Below are positions 10,955 to 20,431 of a stretch of 64,000 nucleotides of DNA, one piece after another. Under the pieces are notes generated by a model. The model was not told where the DNA came from, made no database searches, and saw only the letters and a program-made list of their open reading frames with translations. This DNA comes from Hydrangea macrophylla (lineage: Eukaryota > Streptophyta > Magnoliopsida > Cornales > Hydrangeaceae), in NCBI GenBank assembly GCA_033977485.1, contig CM066998.1:56014274-56078273 (forward strand). Reading direction: 5' to 3'. Numbering within the stretch: the stretch's first letter is position 1; each line of letters starts with the position of its first letter. The translations under genes were made by a program, and so were the position numbers.

Positions 10955-12420
10955 GGGAAAATTGGCTAAAAGGTCATTAAGAAGAGCTTTATTGGGATCA
11001 AGGACAACTTAAAATACACATTGGGTATGAGTCCTCCCAATGTCCATAGACAAAAATACCCTCACCTTCAACCTCTAACCCTAAACAAACCCTAGCCACC
11101 ATTACCACTACTCCACACCACCTCCGACCACCACCCCTGCCACCTCCGGCCACCACCCTCGCCATCTCCGGCGACCACCACCCTCATCTCCGGCGACCAC
11201 CACATGGCCATCTTCGGCGACCACCTCCATTGCACCTTTTGACCACCACAACGCCACTCCTAACCACTAGTGACCACTCCCTACCACTCGATTGACCTCC
11301 AGCCATCACCCTCGCCATCTCCGGCGACCACCACCCTCTCAATCTCCGACGACCACTCAGTAAGTCAAATTTGACTTAGGATATATCCTAAGTGATATTT
11401 GTCTTAGATATTTCTCTATTCAAATGGGACGGTGGTGATAGTGGTGGTGGTGGCGGTGGAGACTGGGGTGGTGGTGGATTAGGGACGGTGGCGGTAGAGA
11501 CTGGTAGTGGTGGTGGTGGAGGTGGAAGTGTCGGTGGTGGAGGTGGACTGAGATCAATCATCGTAAGAGAAATTTCTCTTAGGATGACTGAGATCAGTTT
11601 GGCCATGATTTTTGTGTGGCCGGCAGTGGTGGTGGTCGGCTGTGGTGGTGGCAATGGAGGGGAAAGAGAGAGAGATGGTGGTGGTGGTGGCTATGGAGGG
11701 GGAGGAGAGAGAAAGTTAGAGAGCGAAGAGAGTTGGGGTAGTGGCGATGGCACCGGCGACGACGAAGACTGCTCCGGTAGTGGCTCTGGTGGTGGTGGTT
11801 ATGGAGGGAGGAGGAGAGAAAGTTAGAGAGAGAAGAGAGATGGTGGTGGTGGTGGCTATGGAGGGTGAGGAGAGAGAGTTAGAGAGAGAAGAGAGTTGGT
11901 GGTAGTGGCGACGGCGACTACTCCAGCTCTGGCGACGGCAGCGACAGCTCCGGTGGTGGTGGTTGTGATGGTGGTGGCTATAGAGGAAGGAGGAGAGAAG
12001 GTGGTGGTGGTGGCTATGGTGGGGGAGGAGAGAGAAGATGGTGGAGAGAGGAGGAGAAAAGATGGTGGCTATGGTGGTGGTGGTTGTGATGGTGGTGGCT
12101 ATGGAGAGAGAGGAGAGAGATGTTGGTAGTGGTGGCTATGGAGAGGGAGGAGAGAGAGATGTTGGTGGTGGTGGCTATTGAGGAGAGAGAAAGTTAGAGA
12201 GAGAAGAGAGATGGTGGTGGTGGTCTCTTAGGATTTCATGGGCAATTTTGTCATTTAGAATGAAATTTAAAATTTTATAGGACTAAGAGGGATAGTTTAA
12301 ATTTTAGAAGACTTTAGGAGGGAAAGTTTTTTTAGAGTGTATCCTTGTATGGGTGTTTGATTATGACTTGTCCTTTAGTCCAAATTAGCCCAACCTTAGG
12401 GGCCTTATACCAAGTCTCCC
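10955..12420. mobile_element. MULE with CCA-rich left arm and GGT-rich right arm, 9-bp TSD
   Basis: The left end GGGAAAATTGGCTAAAAGG and the right end, read inverted, GGGAGACTTGGTATAAGG align over about 70 bp as imperfect terminal inverted repeats. The flanks carry an exact 9-bp duplication TTTTTTTAA (10946-10954 and 12421-12429). The left arm (about 11090-11360) is CCACCACC/TCTCCGGCGACC-rich and the right arm (11420-12230) is GGTGGT/GGAGAGAGA-rich, so the element is globally fold-back-like around two perfect palindromes at 11361-11392. No transposase; open frames are repeat artefacts. Confidence 0.8.
11361..11392. repeat. Two abutting perfect palindromes at the MULE centre
   Basis: TAAGTCAAATTTGACTTA (11361-11378) and CTTAGGATATATCCTAAG (11375-11392) are each exactly self-complementary and overlap by four bases. 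They sit between the pyrimidine-side and purine-side arms of the 10955-12420 element. Confidence 0.9.
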
Positions 12421-12430
12421 TTTTTTTAAT

Positions 12431-12592
12431 GAGTAATTTTTTGGTGACAACTTTCATACAACTTTCATACAACCTCCTAAAATATGTGTCTATCTCTCTC
12501 CTGTGTCACTGTGGGGTCCAGTGACATCACATGAGAGAGATAGACACATCTTTTTAAGAGGTTGTATGAAAGTTGTCACCAAAGAATTACTC
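12431..12592. mobile_element. GAGTAAT-family MITE with 9-bp TSD
   Basis: 162 bp with near-perfect long terminal inverted repeats: GAGTAATTTTTTGGTGACAA at the left and GAGTAATTCTTTGGTGACAA inverted at the right, continuing through CTTTCATACAACCTC and GTGTCTATCTCTCTC. The exact duplication TTTTTTAAT (12422-12430 and 12593-12601) is 9 bp, indicating Mutator-type transposition. The centre holds GTGGGGTCCA, shared with 43596-43777. It abuts the right end of the larger MULE. Confidence 0.8.
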
Positions 12593-12694
12593 TTTTTTAA
12601 TTGAGTTAGAGAAGGATACTCGTAAAAATATGGCACTAGATGGATTCATATAGACTACTCATTGATTTATGTGATACCATGTAGGATTATACAA

Positions 12695-12996
12695 CCTCCG
12701 AAGTGGTAGCCCAGTTGGGACGGGGTTCACATTCCTTACCCCAAGGTCAGGAGTTTGAATCCGGACGTAAGTTGAAAGCACTTGTGTGAGTAAAGCCTAA
12801 TATCTATGATCTGTGGATAGGCTCCTGGCCCACTGGTCGCTTCGGTAGGGGTGTGGTGACGGGCTCGCCTACACAGACAGTAGCTTTGGCTCAAACCGGA
12901 CATTCCACATCGGGGAGGGGCTCCTATGGTCACGCCCAAGGAGGGTTGCTACGCTGATTGCCCCCTTCTCCCCTTTTTTTTTAGCAAAAGAAAAAA
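12695..12996 (+). mobile_element. tRNA-derived SINE with 16-bp TSD
   Basis: Near the 5' end TAGCCCAGTTGG (about 12706) matches a pol III A box, and GAGTTTGAATCC (about 12751-12762) matches a B box at normal spacing. The body continues with CACATCGGGGAGG and ends in a T-run plus an A-rich tail. The flanks ATGTAGGATTATACAA (12679-12694) and ATGTAAGATTATACAA (12997-13012) are a 16-bp TSD with one mismatch, which is decisive for LINE-mediated retroposition. It is not a functional tRNA: no cloverleaf or anticodon arm can be formed by eye. Confidence 0.85.
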
Positions 12997-13200
12997 ATGT
13001 AAGATTATACAAAGTTACAATTAATATTTTTCCATCTCTAACGTCTATACTCAAATGTAAAAGCTTCATTTGATAACTCAAATGTAAAAGCTTTATTTGA
13101 TATGAAACTCTATCTCATACTCAAATTTCCTCAAATATTATTACTTCCCCCTCAATTGAGTAAAGTCATCTCTTAACCCATATAAAATCAACTTTGAGTA

Positions 13201-13958
13201 TGACTTTCTAGAGAGCTTCTCTCTCTAGTTTTCTAGAGAGAGAGTAAGGATGTTTGTGATTTTTGCCCTAAGCCCGCCGCCCCCTCCCTCCTTCTCTGTT
13301 AACAGCCTCCTTCTCCTCCTCTCTCTCTCTCTCTCTCTCTCTGCCTCTCCCCCTCTTAGCATCATGTTTTGTCCCAGTTCACACAAGGGCCTGTTTGGCT
13401 CCTCCGCTTCCTCTGTGAAGCTTTTCCCCTTCTTTTGTGAAGGTTGTTTTTCTTATCTTGCAGGGCTTCTCCTTGGGTTCAAGATGGTGGATGTTGCCCA
13501 GACCAGTCTTGCAACAGTAGATTGGCTTTTTGGTCTACATTGGGTTATGATTGGTGGCTTTGGAGCCTTCGTCTTCAGCTGTGCGGCTTTCCATGGTGCA
13601 ACTTTTGTTATCATGGAAGCTTTTCAAGCAACTTCGGTTGCCCCCTTTGGTGGTGTTTCTTCACCTGCTTGGGCTTGGCTTTGTGCCGTCTTCTTTCTTT
13701 GGGTGGTCTCTATCATCTACAAGTTTGAAGTTGTCCTGGGTTCCGGATCTTTCCACTCGGCGGTCTTTGTGGCGCAGTGGTGGATTCCTTTTGCAGCTGA
13801 CATAGGGTTTTCTGTGGTCGCTTATGCTTCCTTATCTATTGTACTCTTGGTTGTTTTGCCTTTGCTTGTTCTTTTTTTTATTTTTGTTGTTTGTTTGATT
13901 TTCTATGTAAGGTTTAATTTTCATTAATGAAATTTTAGTTCTTGAGCAAAAAAAAAAA
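13201..13958 (+). mobile_element. Retroposed sequence with poly-A tail and TSD
   Basis: The insert begins at 13201 and ends in a 12-base A run after AATGAAATTTTAG. ATCAACTTTGAGTA occurs just before it (13187-13200) and again directly after the A run (about 13958-13971). A poly-A tail and long TSD mean LINE-type target-primed reverse transcription. The 5' end has a C/T microsatellite (13318-13343). The 3' end (TTTAATTTTCATTAATGAAA) resembles 3' ends of plant L1 elements, so it may be a short LINE-derived or LINE-mobilised transcript. It contains one long open frame, listed next. Confidence 0.7.
13250..13927 (+). CDS. 225-codon open frame in the retroposed insert, unknown
   Basis: The ATG at 13250 opens a frame running to 13927, nearly the whole insert. 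The product is very hydrophobic: a Pro/Ser/Leu-rich head encoded by the C/T microsatellite, then several possible membrane-spanning stretches and a Val/Leu/Phe-rich end. I do not recognise a family. Two other frames are also open for long stretches, which weakens the case for coding and suggests low stop density from C/T-rich composition. It could be a retrogene, a non-autonomous element ORF, or chance. Confidence 0.3.
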   Translation: MFVIFALSPPPPPSFSVNSLLLLLSLSLSLSASPPLSIMFCPSSHKGLFGSSASSVKLFPFFCEGCFSYLAGLLLGFKMVDVAQTSLATVDWLFGLHWVMIGGFGAFVFSCAAFHGATFVIMEAFQATSVAPFGGVSSPAWAWLCAVFFLWVVSIIYKFEVVLGSGSFHSAVFVAQWWIPFAADIGFSVVAYASLSIVLLVVLPLLVLFFIFVVCLIFYVRFNFH

Positions 13959-14011
13959 ATCAACTTTGAGTAAAAAAACTTCAACAATCCTCTCTAATCT
14001 TTACTCAAACC

Positions 14012-14140
14012 TAGGACTGGTCATGGGCTGGGCCAAGCTCGGGTCAGGCATGCACTAGATACTAAGAACACTTACCTCGTTGCCCAAGCCGTGTAAAACT
14101 AAGCCGGACTGGGCGGCCAACGAGCCGATGGCCGTCCCTA
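14012..14140. mobile_element. 129-bp TIR element with TAGG termini
   Basis: The left end TAGGACTGGTCATGGGCTGG and the right end, read inverted, TAGGGACGGCCATCGGCTCG are imperfect inverted repeats. TAGGG-type ends are typical of hAT non-autonomous elements. The flanks share AAACC (14007-14011 and 14141-14145), only 5 bp, so an 8-bp hAT TSD is not demonstrated. Confidence 0.5.
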
Positions 14141-14383
14141 AAACCCATATAAAATCAACTTGGAGTAAAAACTTAAAAAGTTCTCTCTAATCTTTACTCA
14201 AATCAGTATCAATTTAATAGAAGTGTCATTTCAATTTGTATAACTCTAATTGATAGTATGAGTTTGAGTGAGCTGGAGGAGGTTTTTGAGGGTTTTGAAC
14301 AACATTTAAATTTGTTATTGGTTTTGGGCAAGGATTGAAGATAACCCAGTAGACTCTGTTACAAAAAGCTTGAGCAGAAAAGA

Positions 14384-14521
14384 ATGGAGAATATTGTATT
14401 TGCATGTCTAACTGCTAATCGTTTGGCATGTTTAGAATTCACGGAGAAAGAGAAGTTTTTTTGGAAAGCCCAGAAGGTATTCGACAAAATGCCTCAATAT
14501 ACTATGAAAGGCACAAGGTAG
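14384..14521 (+). pseudogene. Possible pentatricopeptide-repeat (PPR) scrap
   Basis: From ATG 14384 a 45-codon frame contains AQKVFDKMPQ, which matches the best-conserved core of plant P/PLS-type PPR motifs (A-x-KVFDxMP). It ends at a TAG right after. No further repeats can be read on either side, so at most it is a relic of one repeat. A chance match cannot be excluded. Confidence 0.25.
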
Positions 14522-14816
14522 CTTCTTTACCTTTATTAAAAAAAAATGGATTTAGTTCAGATATGGATACTGAAAAATACTCTTCATTAGAAGTTGAAAT
14601 TACTCAGCTGATAGACGTAGTCAATTAATATGTTAACAATGCACCCTTATATACAATATTTAATACAGTGGTTGAATTTATTGTATGTATGCATCAGCTG
14701 AAGTTATACCAGGTTTTGATAATGACATAGAGTTATACAATTGTGATTTAGACTTCAAACCCACCAAATTTTTTTAACTAAATTTCAGGTAAAAACTGTC
14801 TCAGAGGTTACCTTTC

Positions 14817-15686
14817 TTTTAGTCAACCACTTTGATATGCTTGTCCCTTCTGTTATTAGCAGAGCCAATACAGTCAATGGAGCTGCAATTCTAGGAATTG
14901 CACTTCAATGTTTTTTTTTTTTTTTTTGGGTCACTCTCACGGTTTTGTTATTGCTTATTTCAGATTTTCAGTTGTTGGGTGTGGCTCATATTATAATGGG
15001 TCCGTTACACTAGGCACAATAGTTTTGTTCGTTGTGGACTAGTCGGGTATGGTATGGGTACTTTGGAAGATTTGACCATGTACCAGGGTAGGAGATAAAT
15101 AACATGTAACCCTAATTCGTTTTTGAGATAGTGGAACAATGTGGATGTAGGCCCAACGACGAACCTCATGAAATCTCTGTCTTTATCTTACTGTTATTAT
15201 TTGATTATTGTTTGCATAAATTGCATGTGTGTTTCCTTCCAACATCAGTTAAGCTTTAACAACTGCAGTTTCTTTCTATTCTTTCTTCCAGTAGCACACG
15301 CTTTCATTTGTAATGTAATCAGCTTGCACTAATTGAGTTTTCTATTAAGGTTGTTTATTATAAATAATTTAGTCAACTAACAAGAGTCGAAAACGATCGG
15401 TGTAAGTACAAGTTCTAACGTTCAGATAAGTACCTTCTGTCATCTCTATGACAACTTAACCATTTTAATTCCCGACCACAAGGCAATCTCCAATTGGGTG
15501 ATCTTACGAACTTTAGTCTAACAATTCATATAAAAATAGAATAAGATAGTCGATAAATAGGTGGAATGTTATCCTTTTTTTTTTTCTCCTCATAGTGAAT
15601 GAAAAGAAAAAATGTTCATTGTAGAATATGGACTTGGAACTAGAAGGGATTAACAGGGTCAATTGTAATTGATCTTAAAGCAGAAA
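14817..15686 (+). repeat. Upstream region of kinase copy 1, duplicated at 44106-44900
   Basis: From CAACCACTTTGATATGCTTG onward this non-coding stretch matches 44106-44900 with small indels, right up to the start codon of the kinase-like gene. It includes a C/T-rich CTTCCAGTAG block, a GACAAGAATC-type leader and the A/T-rich stretch before the ATG. It should contain the original promoter and 5' leader; I cannot place a TATA box with confidence. A T-run (14911-14927) differs in length between the copies. Confidence 0.7.
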
Positions 15687-17016
15687 ATGAGGAAAATGGG
15701 TATTCAAAACACAAGTTCTAGCACTTGTGATTTTCTGCTCATGTTGTCGTTGTTGGTTTTGATATTTTCACTTCAATATTGCTCTGCCGTTGATACCATA
15801 ACTCAATCCCAGCAACTCTCAGTTGGACAAACTCTCATCTCTGCTAACCGAATTTTCGAATTAGGCTTCTTCATTCCTGGTAATTTTAGTAACCGGTATG
15901 TTGGGATATGGTACAAAAATATACCTAAAAGTAGATTTGTATGGGTGTTGAACAGAGAGAAACCACTTGATGTTACAGACTCTGCTTCAAGTTTAATAAT
16001 TGGTAGTGACAAGAATCTGAGACTCGTGGATGGCAAGCAAAACACTGTATGGACGACGAATGTTTCTGTGCAGCCAAGTAACTCGATTGCAGTTCTTTCA
16101 AACGAAGGGGACTTCATTCTCAAAGAGAGCGTCGTCTTGGGATTGATTCTATGGGAGAGCTTTGATTATCCTTGTGATACTTTTCTGCCGGGCATGAAGT
16201 TGGGAATGAACGCCAAATCAGGAGAGAAACGTTTCCTGTCATCCTGGCAAACGAGAGAAAATCCATCGCCTGGAAAATTTGTTGCTGGACTTGAACCACA
16301 AACGCCACCTCAAGCTTTCACTTGGAACGGTTCGAACCCATACTGGAGAGGTGGGCCAGGGGGTGGAGGGAAATTCATAGGTATTGATGGTTCGGATGGA
16401 AGGTATTCGGAAGGATTTACCCTTGTACCAGATAATAATCAGGGCACTATATATCTAACTTTCAATACATTCAACATCTCTTTCATCACAGTCATGGTTA
16501 TTACACCAGAAGGATCTTTGAGGATAGTTACATGGATTGAAGACAAAAGGAAATGGTATGTTACCTGGGAGGCTCCGAAGAATCCATGTGATATTTACGG
16601 AACTTGTGGACCCTTTGGATTGTGCAATACGAATCACTCTCCAATTTGTGAGTGCCTAAAAGGGTTTATTCCAAAGTCAAACGAGGAATGGAGTAAAGGA
16701 AATTGGACAAGTGGGTGTGTAAGGAAAACCGAACTTCTGTGCACAAAGAACATCAGTGGCTTTGCCTCAAAGAGAACTAAAAATGATGGGTTTTGGAAGC
16801 TGAGTATGATGAAACTACCCGATGTTTTTGATTTTAATTTCTATATTGGGGATCCCCCGGATTGTGAATACTTGTGCTTGAATAACTGTTCTTGCACGGC
16901 ATATGTGTTTGTGGCCGGGATTGGTTGTATGACTGGGGCTGTAGACCTTCTGGATGTTCAGCAGTTTTCGTTCAGCGGGGAGGATCTTTTTCTACGCCTT
17001 GCACATTCTGAACTAG
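15687..17016 (+). CDS. Exon 1: signal peptide, bulb-type lectin, S-locus glycoprotein, EGF-like and PAN domains
   Basis: ATG 15687 is chosen because the same ATG is kept in the duplicate at 44901. The first ~34 residues are a signal peptide (a leucine-rich core ending near YCSAVD). A bulb-type lectin domain follows (GYFxPG-like segment ELGFFIPGN, then YVGIWYK), then the S-locus glycoprotein region, an EGF-like cysteine cluster from about residue 301 (CDIYGTCGPFGLC) and a PAN domain (CLNNCSCTAY) ending near residue 443. The frame is open throughout. The exon ends at G17016, phase 1, before GTACTG. Reading on without splicing gives a 27-residue extension and a stop at 17096. Confidence 0.85.
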
Positions 17017-17120
17017 GTACTGATGATTTTGTCTTGAAATTTTTGGGGGTTCGGAAAATCTCTTATTTGCCCCGTGTTGGTTATAATTCATTTTAGCATT
17101 TGTTATATATTTCATTGCAG

Positions 17121-17231
17121 GTGGAGGAAATAAACGAATAAAACTCATTACCAGCTTGACAATAATTTTTGGTATCTTTCTCTTGGGTGCCTTCGTATAT
17201 GTTTTGCACAAGTGGAGAACGAACAAAAGAG
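17121..17231 (+). CDS. Exon 2: transmembrane segment
   Basis: Preceded by TTTCATTGCAG and followed by GTATGAGG. The phase-1 junction restores GGGNKRIK, then a hydrophobic stretch (LTIIFGIFLLGAFVYVL) and a basic stop-transfer HKWRTNKR. This matches the second exon of S-domain receptor kinases in size and content. Confidence 0.8.
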
Positions 17232-17769
17232 GTATGAGGTAAAACTTAACCAAAATTGATGGCATGGGTAAAGAATATCATAGTAATTACTTCAGTATGG
17301 TGTACCTTTCAGCTATGCAAGTTGTAAAATGCTAAGCAAGGTATTCTGAAAGAAAAGAGGAGATACAAATTTTCAATTCCGCCACATGCAAATTCAGAAG
17401 GGATTTTCAATTTGAAATAGTTTTGGAAAACTGAAAGGCAGAAATGTAAACTCATAATCTTCTCTTTCCCTTTTAGTGTGCTTTTCCTCCCTATTTTCCA
17501 TGAAATCCAAACAAGAAAAGTGCTTTATTCTCATTTACTTTCCCTCTTTAAATTGGGAAACCAAATGGAGCCTTTAAGGTATCTAAACAGTAAACACACC
17601 TTTTTAGTCTTGCTGTTGCTGTGTGCTAATTTTGATCACTAACATGCGTTGGCGAAGAAAGTCTCAGTTCAGAGAGAACAAACTTTATGCACTCAGATTT
17701 TATAATCCAGGGGTCGTGAAAAATGGGAAAGCTAATTGATTCTGTCCTATGTTTTAATATGTATATCAG

Positions 17770-17945
17770 GGAAGAGCATACACAAAGTAAAGGACTCTGA
17801 TTCAGCTAATGCTATTGAAACTTCAACCTCACAAAAGGATGCATCAGAGCTACCGATGTTTGACTTTAATAAAATGCTAGTTGCTACAAACAACTTTGAC
17901 AAAACAAACAAAATTGGGGAAGGAGGATTTGGCCCAGTTTTTAAG
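17770..17945 (+). CDS. Exon 3: juxtamembrane region and glycine loop
   Basis: Begins after TGTATATCAG. It encodes a Ser/Asp/Glu-rich juxtamembrane stretch, the conserved lead-in MFDFNKMLVATNNF, and the ATP-binding glycine loop IGEGGFGPVFK. The donor GTTAGT follows at 17946. The loop itself is intact. Confidence 0.8.
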
Positions 17946-18490
17946 GTTAGTTATGCATTCATTTGTTGAACATATTCTTAACAGATGTATGAAAAAAAAA
18001 AAAAAGGGAAGCACACTCGTGTCCGTGATGGACACAACACATAGAGACATTCCTTGACATGTGCCAGATACATCAAAATCCGCATCCTACTTTTTTCTAT
18101 TAATTATCATGTTCGGACACCATAAACACATGTTAGACACTCTTTAGCACGGTCTCACCAAAGTAGAAGCTAACACAGGTTTGGGTCTCTTTAACAATGA
18201 GTGCAACTAGGATTCTTTGGACTAATAAAATGGGTATTTTGAAATAGGAATAAATAGGACCCATGGAAGTATAATATGGCTTCACAGATTGAGAATACTT
18301 AGGCATCTTAGAAGTTTATAATAAGTAGGACTTTTTTAAAGTAAAGATAATTGTGCATTGTACTCGTACTATATGTTTATCATTTTTCATTGAATCGTCG
18401 TGTTGCGTGTTGGTTTTAAATCGTGTCTGTGTCCCGTGTTTATATCTGGGCTTTTTAGATGTAAAATAAAATGATTAACATAATGCATAG

Positions 18491-18701
18491 GGGAAGCTAG
18501 AAGATGGACAGGAAATAGCAGCGGAAAGACTTTCCAGTCACTCGGGGCAAGGCGAAGAAGAGTTCCTGAGTGAGATCAAATTGATCTCTAAACTCCAGCA
18601 CAGGAATCTTGTTAGTCTATTGGGTTGCTGCATTGAAGGGGAAGAGAAGGTATTGGTTTATGAGTACATGAAAAACAAAAGCTTGGACACTTTTCTCTTC
18701 G
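18491..18701 (+). CDS. Exon 4: kinase N-lobe, beta-3 lysine lost
   Basis: It follows AATGCATAG and joins exon 3 in phase 0 to read [16 protein letters not shown]. In active members this is I-A-V-K-R-L-S; here the ATP-contacting lysine is glutamate (GAA at 18524-18526). The rest ([27 protein letters not shown]) is well preserved. The donor GTATGT starts at 18702. The change predicts a catalytically dead or weak kinase even if spliced. Confidence 0.8.
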
Positions 18702-19069
18702 GTATGTTGGACTAGGCATTTCTCTCTCGGATATTGTCCAATACAATTGCTTATCCATACATATTTTCTTTATTCTTCTTTATCATAACACTTTGTTCTG
18801 AAAACTGACAGAAAACCATCATGTCCATATTACTAAATTCTTTTCTATGTTCCTTTTTTCTTTTATTTTGCTGACTCGTATTTCTTCTAGTGACGTTCTA
18901 ACTGTGCTATGGCACAGCAAACAACATATTAAAACTTTCTGCTAATACTTGTTTATTGATTGTTAACTCATGGAAACGACTGACACTTCTGTATTTCCTT
19001 ATCCAATTAATCTTTCTTTTCAATTTTTTTTTTGGGGGGGTCGGGAATATCCGATCATGGTGTAATTAG

Positions 19070-19307
19070 ATCCAATGAAACGGGTTCAGCTTGATTGGGT
19101 TAAGCAGTTCAAAATTATTCAGGGTGTTGCTAGAAGGCTTCTTTATCTCCACCGTGATTCTTGCTTGAGGGTTATTCACCGGGATTTGAAGGCCAGCAAT
19201 GTTCTCTTGGACGATGATCTGAATCCAAATATCTCAGACTTGGGATTGGCACGAGCTTTTCTAGTCACCCAAGAGCTAGTCAACACCCAAAGGGTAGTCG
19301 GAACATT
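19070..19307 (+). CDS. Exon 5: catalytic loop, with broken splice donor
   Basis: It starts after GTGTAATTAG in phase 1. It encodes [15 protein letters not shown] (HRD loop intact) and SDLGLAR (DFG is DLG, its aspartate kept). The exon should end at T19307 in phase 2, where the next bases are CTAAGC rather than GTAAGC. Without the donor, translation stops at 19309-19311 right after VVGTF. Confidence 0.75.
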
Positions 19308-19918
19308 CTAAGCAAGCTTTCTTCCCTTCAATAGATTCTGCTGCTTTTGTCCAAAAAATAAATATGTAGATATTCTAGTCTTCTAGTTTGTCACACAAAT
19401 ATAACTCATTCCAGGGGAAAGATTTTCAACTTAATGGAACTTTGCTTACGCTAAATACTCGCTTTAAAAGCTTGAGCTACTAAGGAGTGTTGAGAGAAAT
19501 GGAGAGAACAAAGTGGAAACTTACTGACAGAATAGGGGACACAATGCGGACAACACACTCGTAAATCTTAACCTTTTAATATATGTGCCAAACTATTCTA
19601 TTGCAGCTACCTGTTAGATATCTCAGTAGGTCATGGATATACAGTCCTACGCAATTGCTATGATAGCAGGGTTTCTTTTTTCTACTAATCGATTCATAGC
19701 TACCTGTTAGATATCTCAGCCACTCATATTTTGAGAGTTTGGGATACAAACTGGTTCGGCACCTAGATACAGACTCACCATTGATACACATATTTCAATG
19801 CATCCAAAACTATAAGATGAAATGTACTACTAATATAACATTAAACTTCAAACCAGTTATACCGTTAAGTATTCCATCCAATTAGTAACTATATTCGAAT
19901 TCTAATAAAATATTGCAG

Positions 19919-20069
19919 AGGCTACATGGCTCCTGCATATGTTGTGGGAGGCATATTTTCCGAGAAGTCTGATGTCTTTAGCTTTGGTGTTCTGTTACTA
20001 GAGATTGTTAGCAGCAGGACGAATACCGGTTTCCATGGTGATGAAAAATATCTAAATCTTCTTGGTTAT
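19919..20069 (+). CDS. Exon 6: activation segment end, APE motif altered
   Basis: It follows ATATTGCAG. It reads [11 protein letters not shown] where the family has GYMAPEYA: the APE glutamate that ties the activation loop to the C-lobe is alanine (GCA 19935-19937). Then come [16 protein letters not shown] and LNLLGY. The donor GTAAGT starts at 20070. Confidence 0.75.
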
Positions 20070-20431
20070 GTAAGTTTCTGTCCCACCTCAAACTTGATTC
20101 CAACCACTTTCTTATCTTAATTTGTCACTTCAATCTTCGAGGCGCTGTTTGGTTTGCAGATTTTGAGAAAGAAAAGGAAAAACGAAAAGAAAACAAGAAG
20201 GAAAACCATTTCACTATGTTTTCCTCCAAGTTCATATAACTTTGGAAATTAAAATTTCCAACATGAAATATGAAATCAACAAAAGAGGAAAGGAAATTAC
20301 GTACAAAATTCAAATTTTTACTCATTGTCCACCTTATTTTCTTTCCATTCCTATTTTCCTCACTTTTTTCTTTGTCAGCCAAACGGAAAAAAGTGTTTTC
20401 GTCATTGTTTTCTTTTCCTTTCGGTCACTGA

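Noticed and set aside
11388..12129. Glycine-rich 'proteins' on both strands
   Set aside because: Same cause: GGTGGT repeat arms of the 10955-12420 element.
12695..12770. tRNA gene
   Set aside because: A and B boxes are present, but there is no cloverleaf, and the 16-bp TSD marks a SINE.
14428..14628. 66-codon plus-strand frame
   Set aside because: No conserved feature, and the only meaningful motif in the area is in another frame (14384-14521).
15803..16637. Minus-strand open frames opposite kinase exon 1
   Set aside because: Shadows of the conserved plus-strand ectodomain frame.
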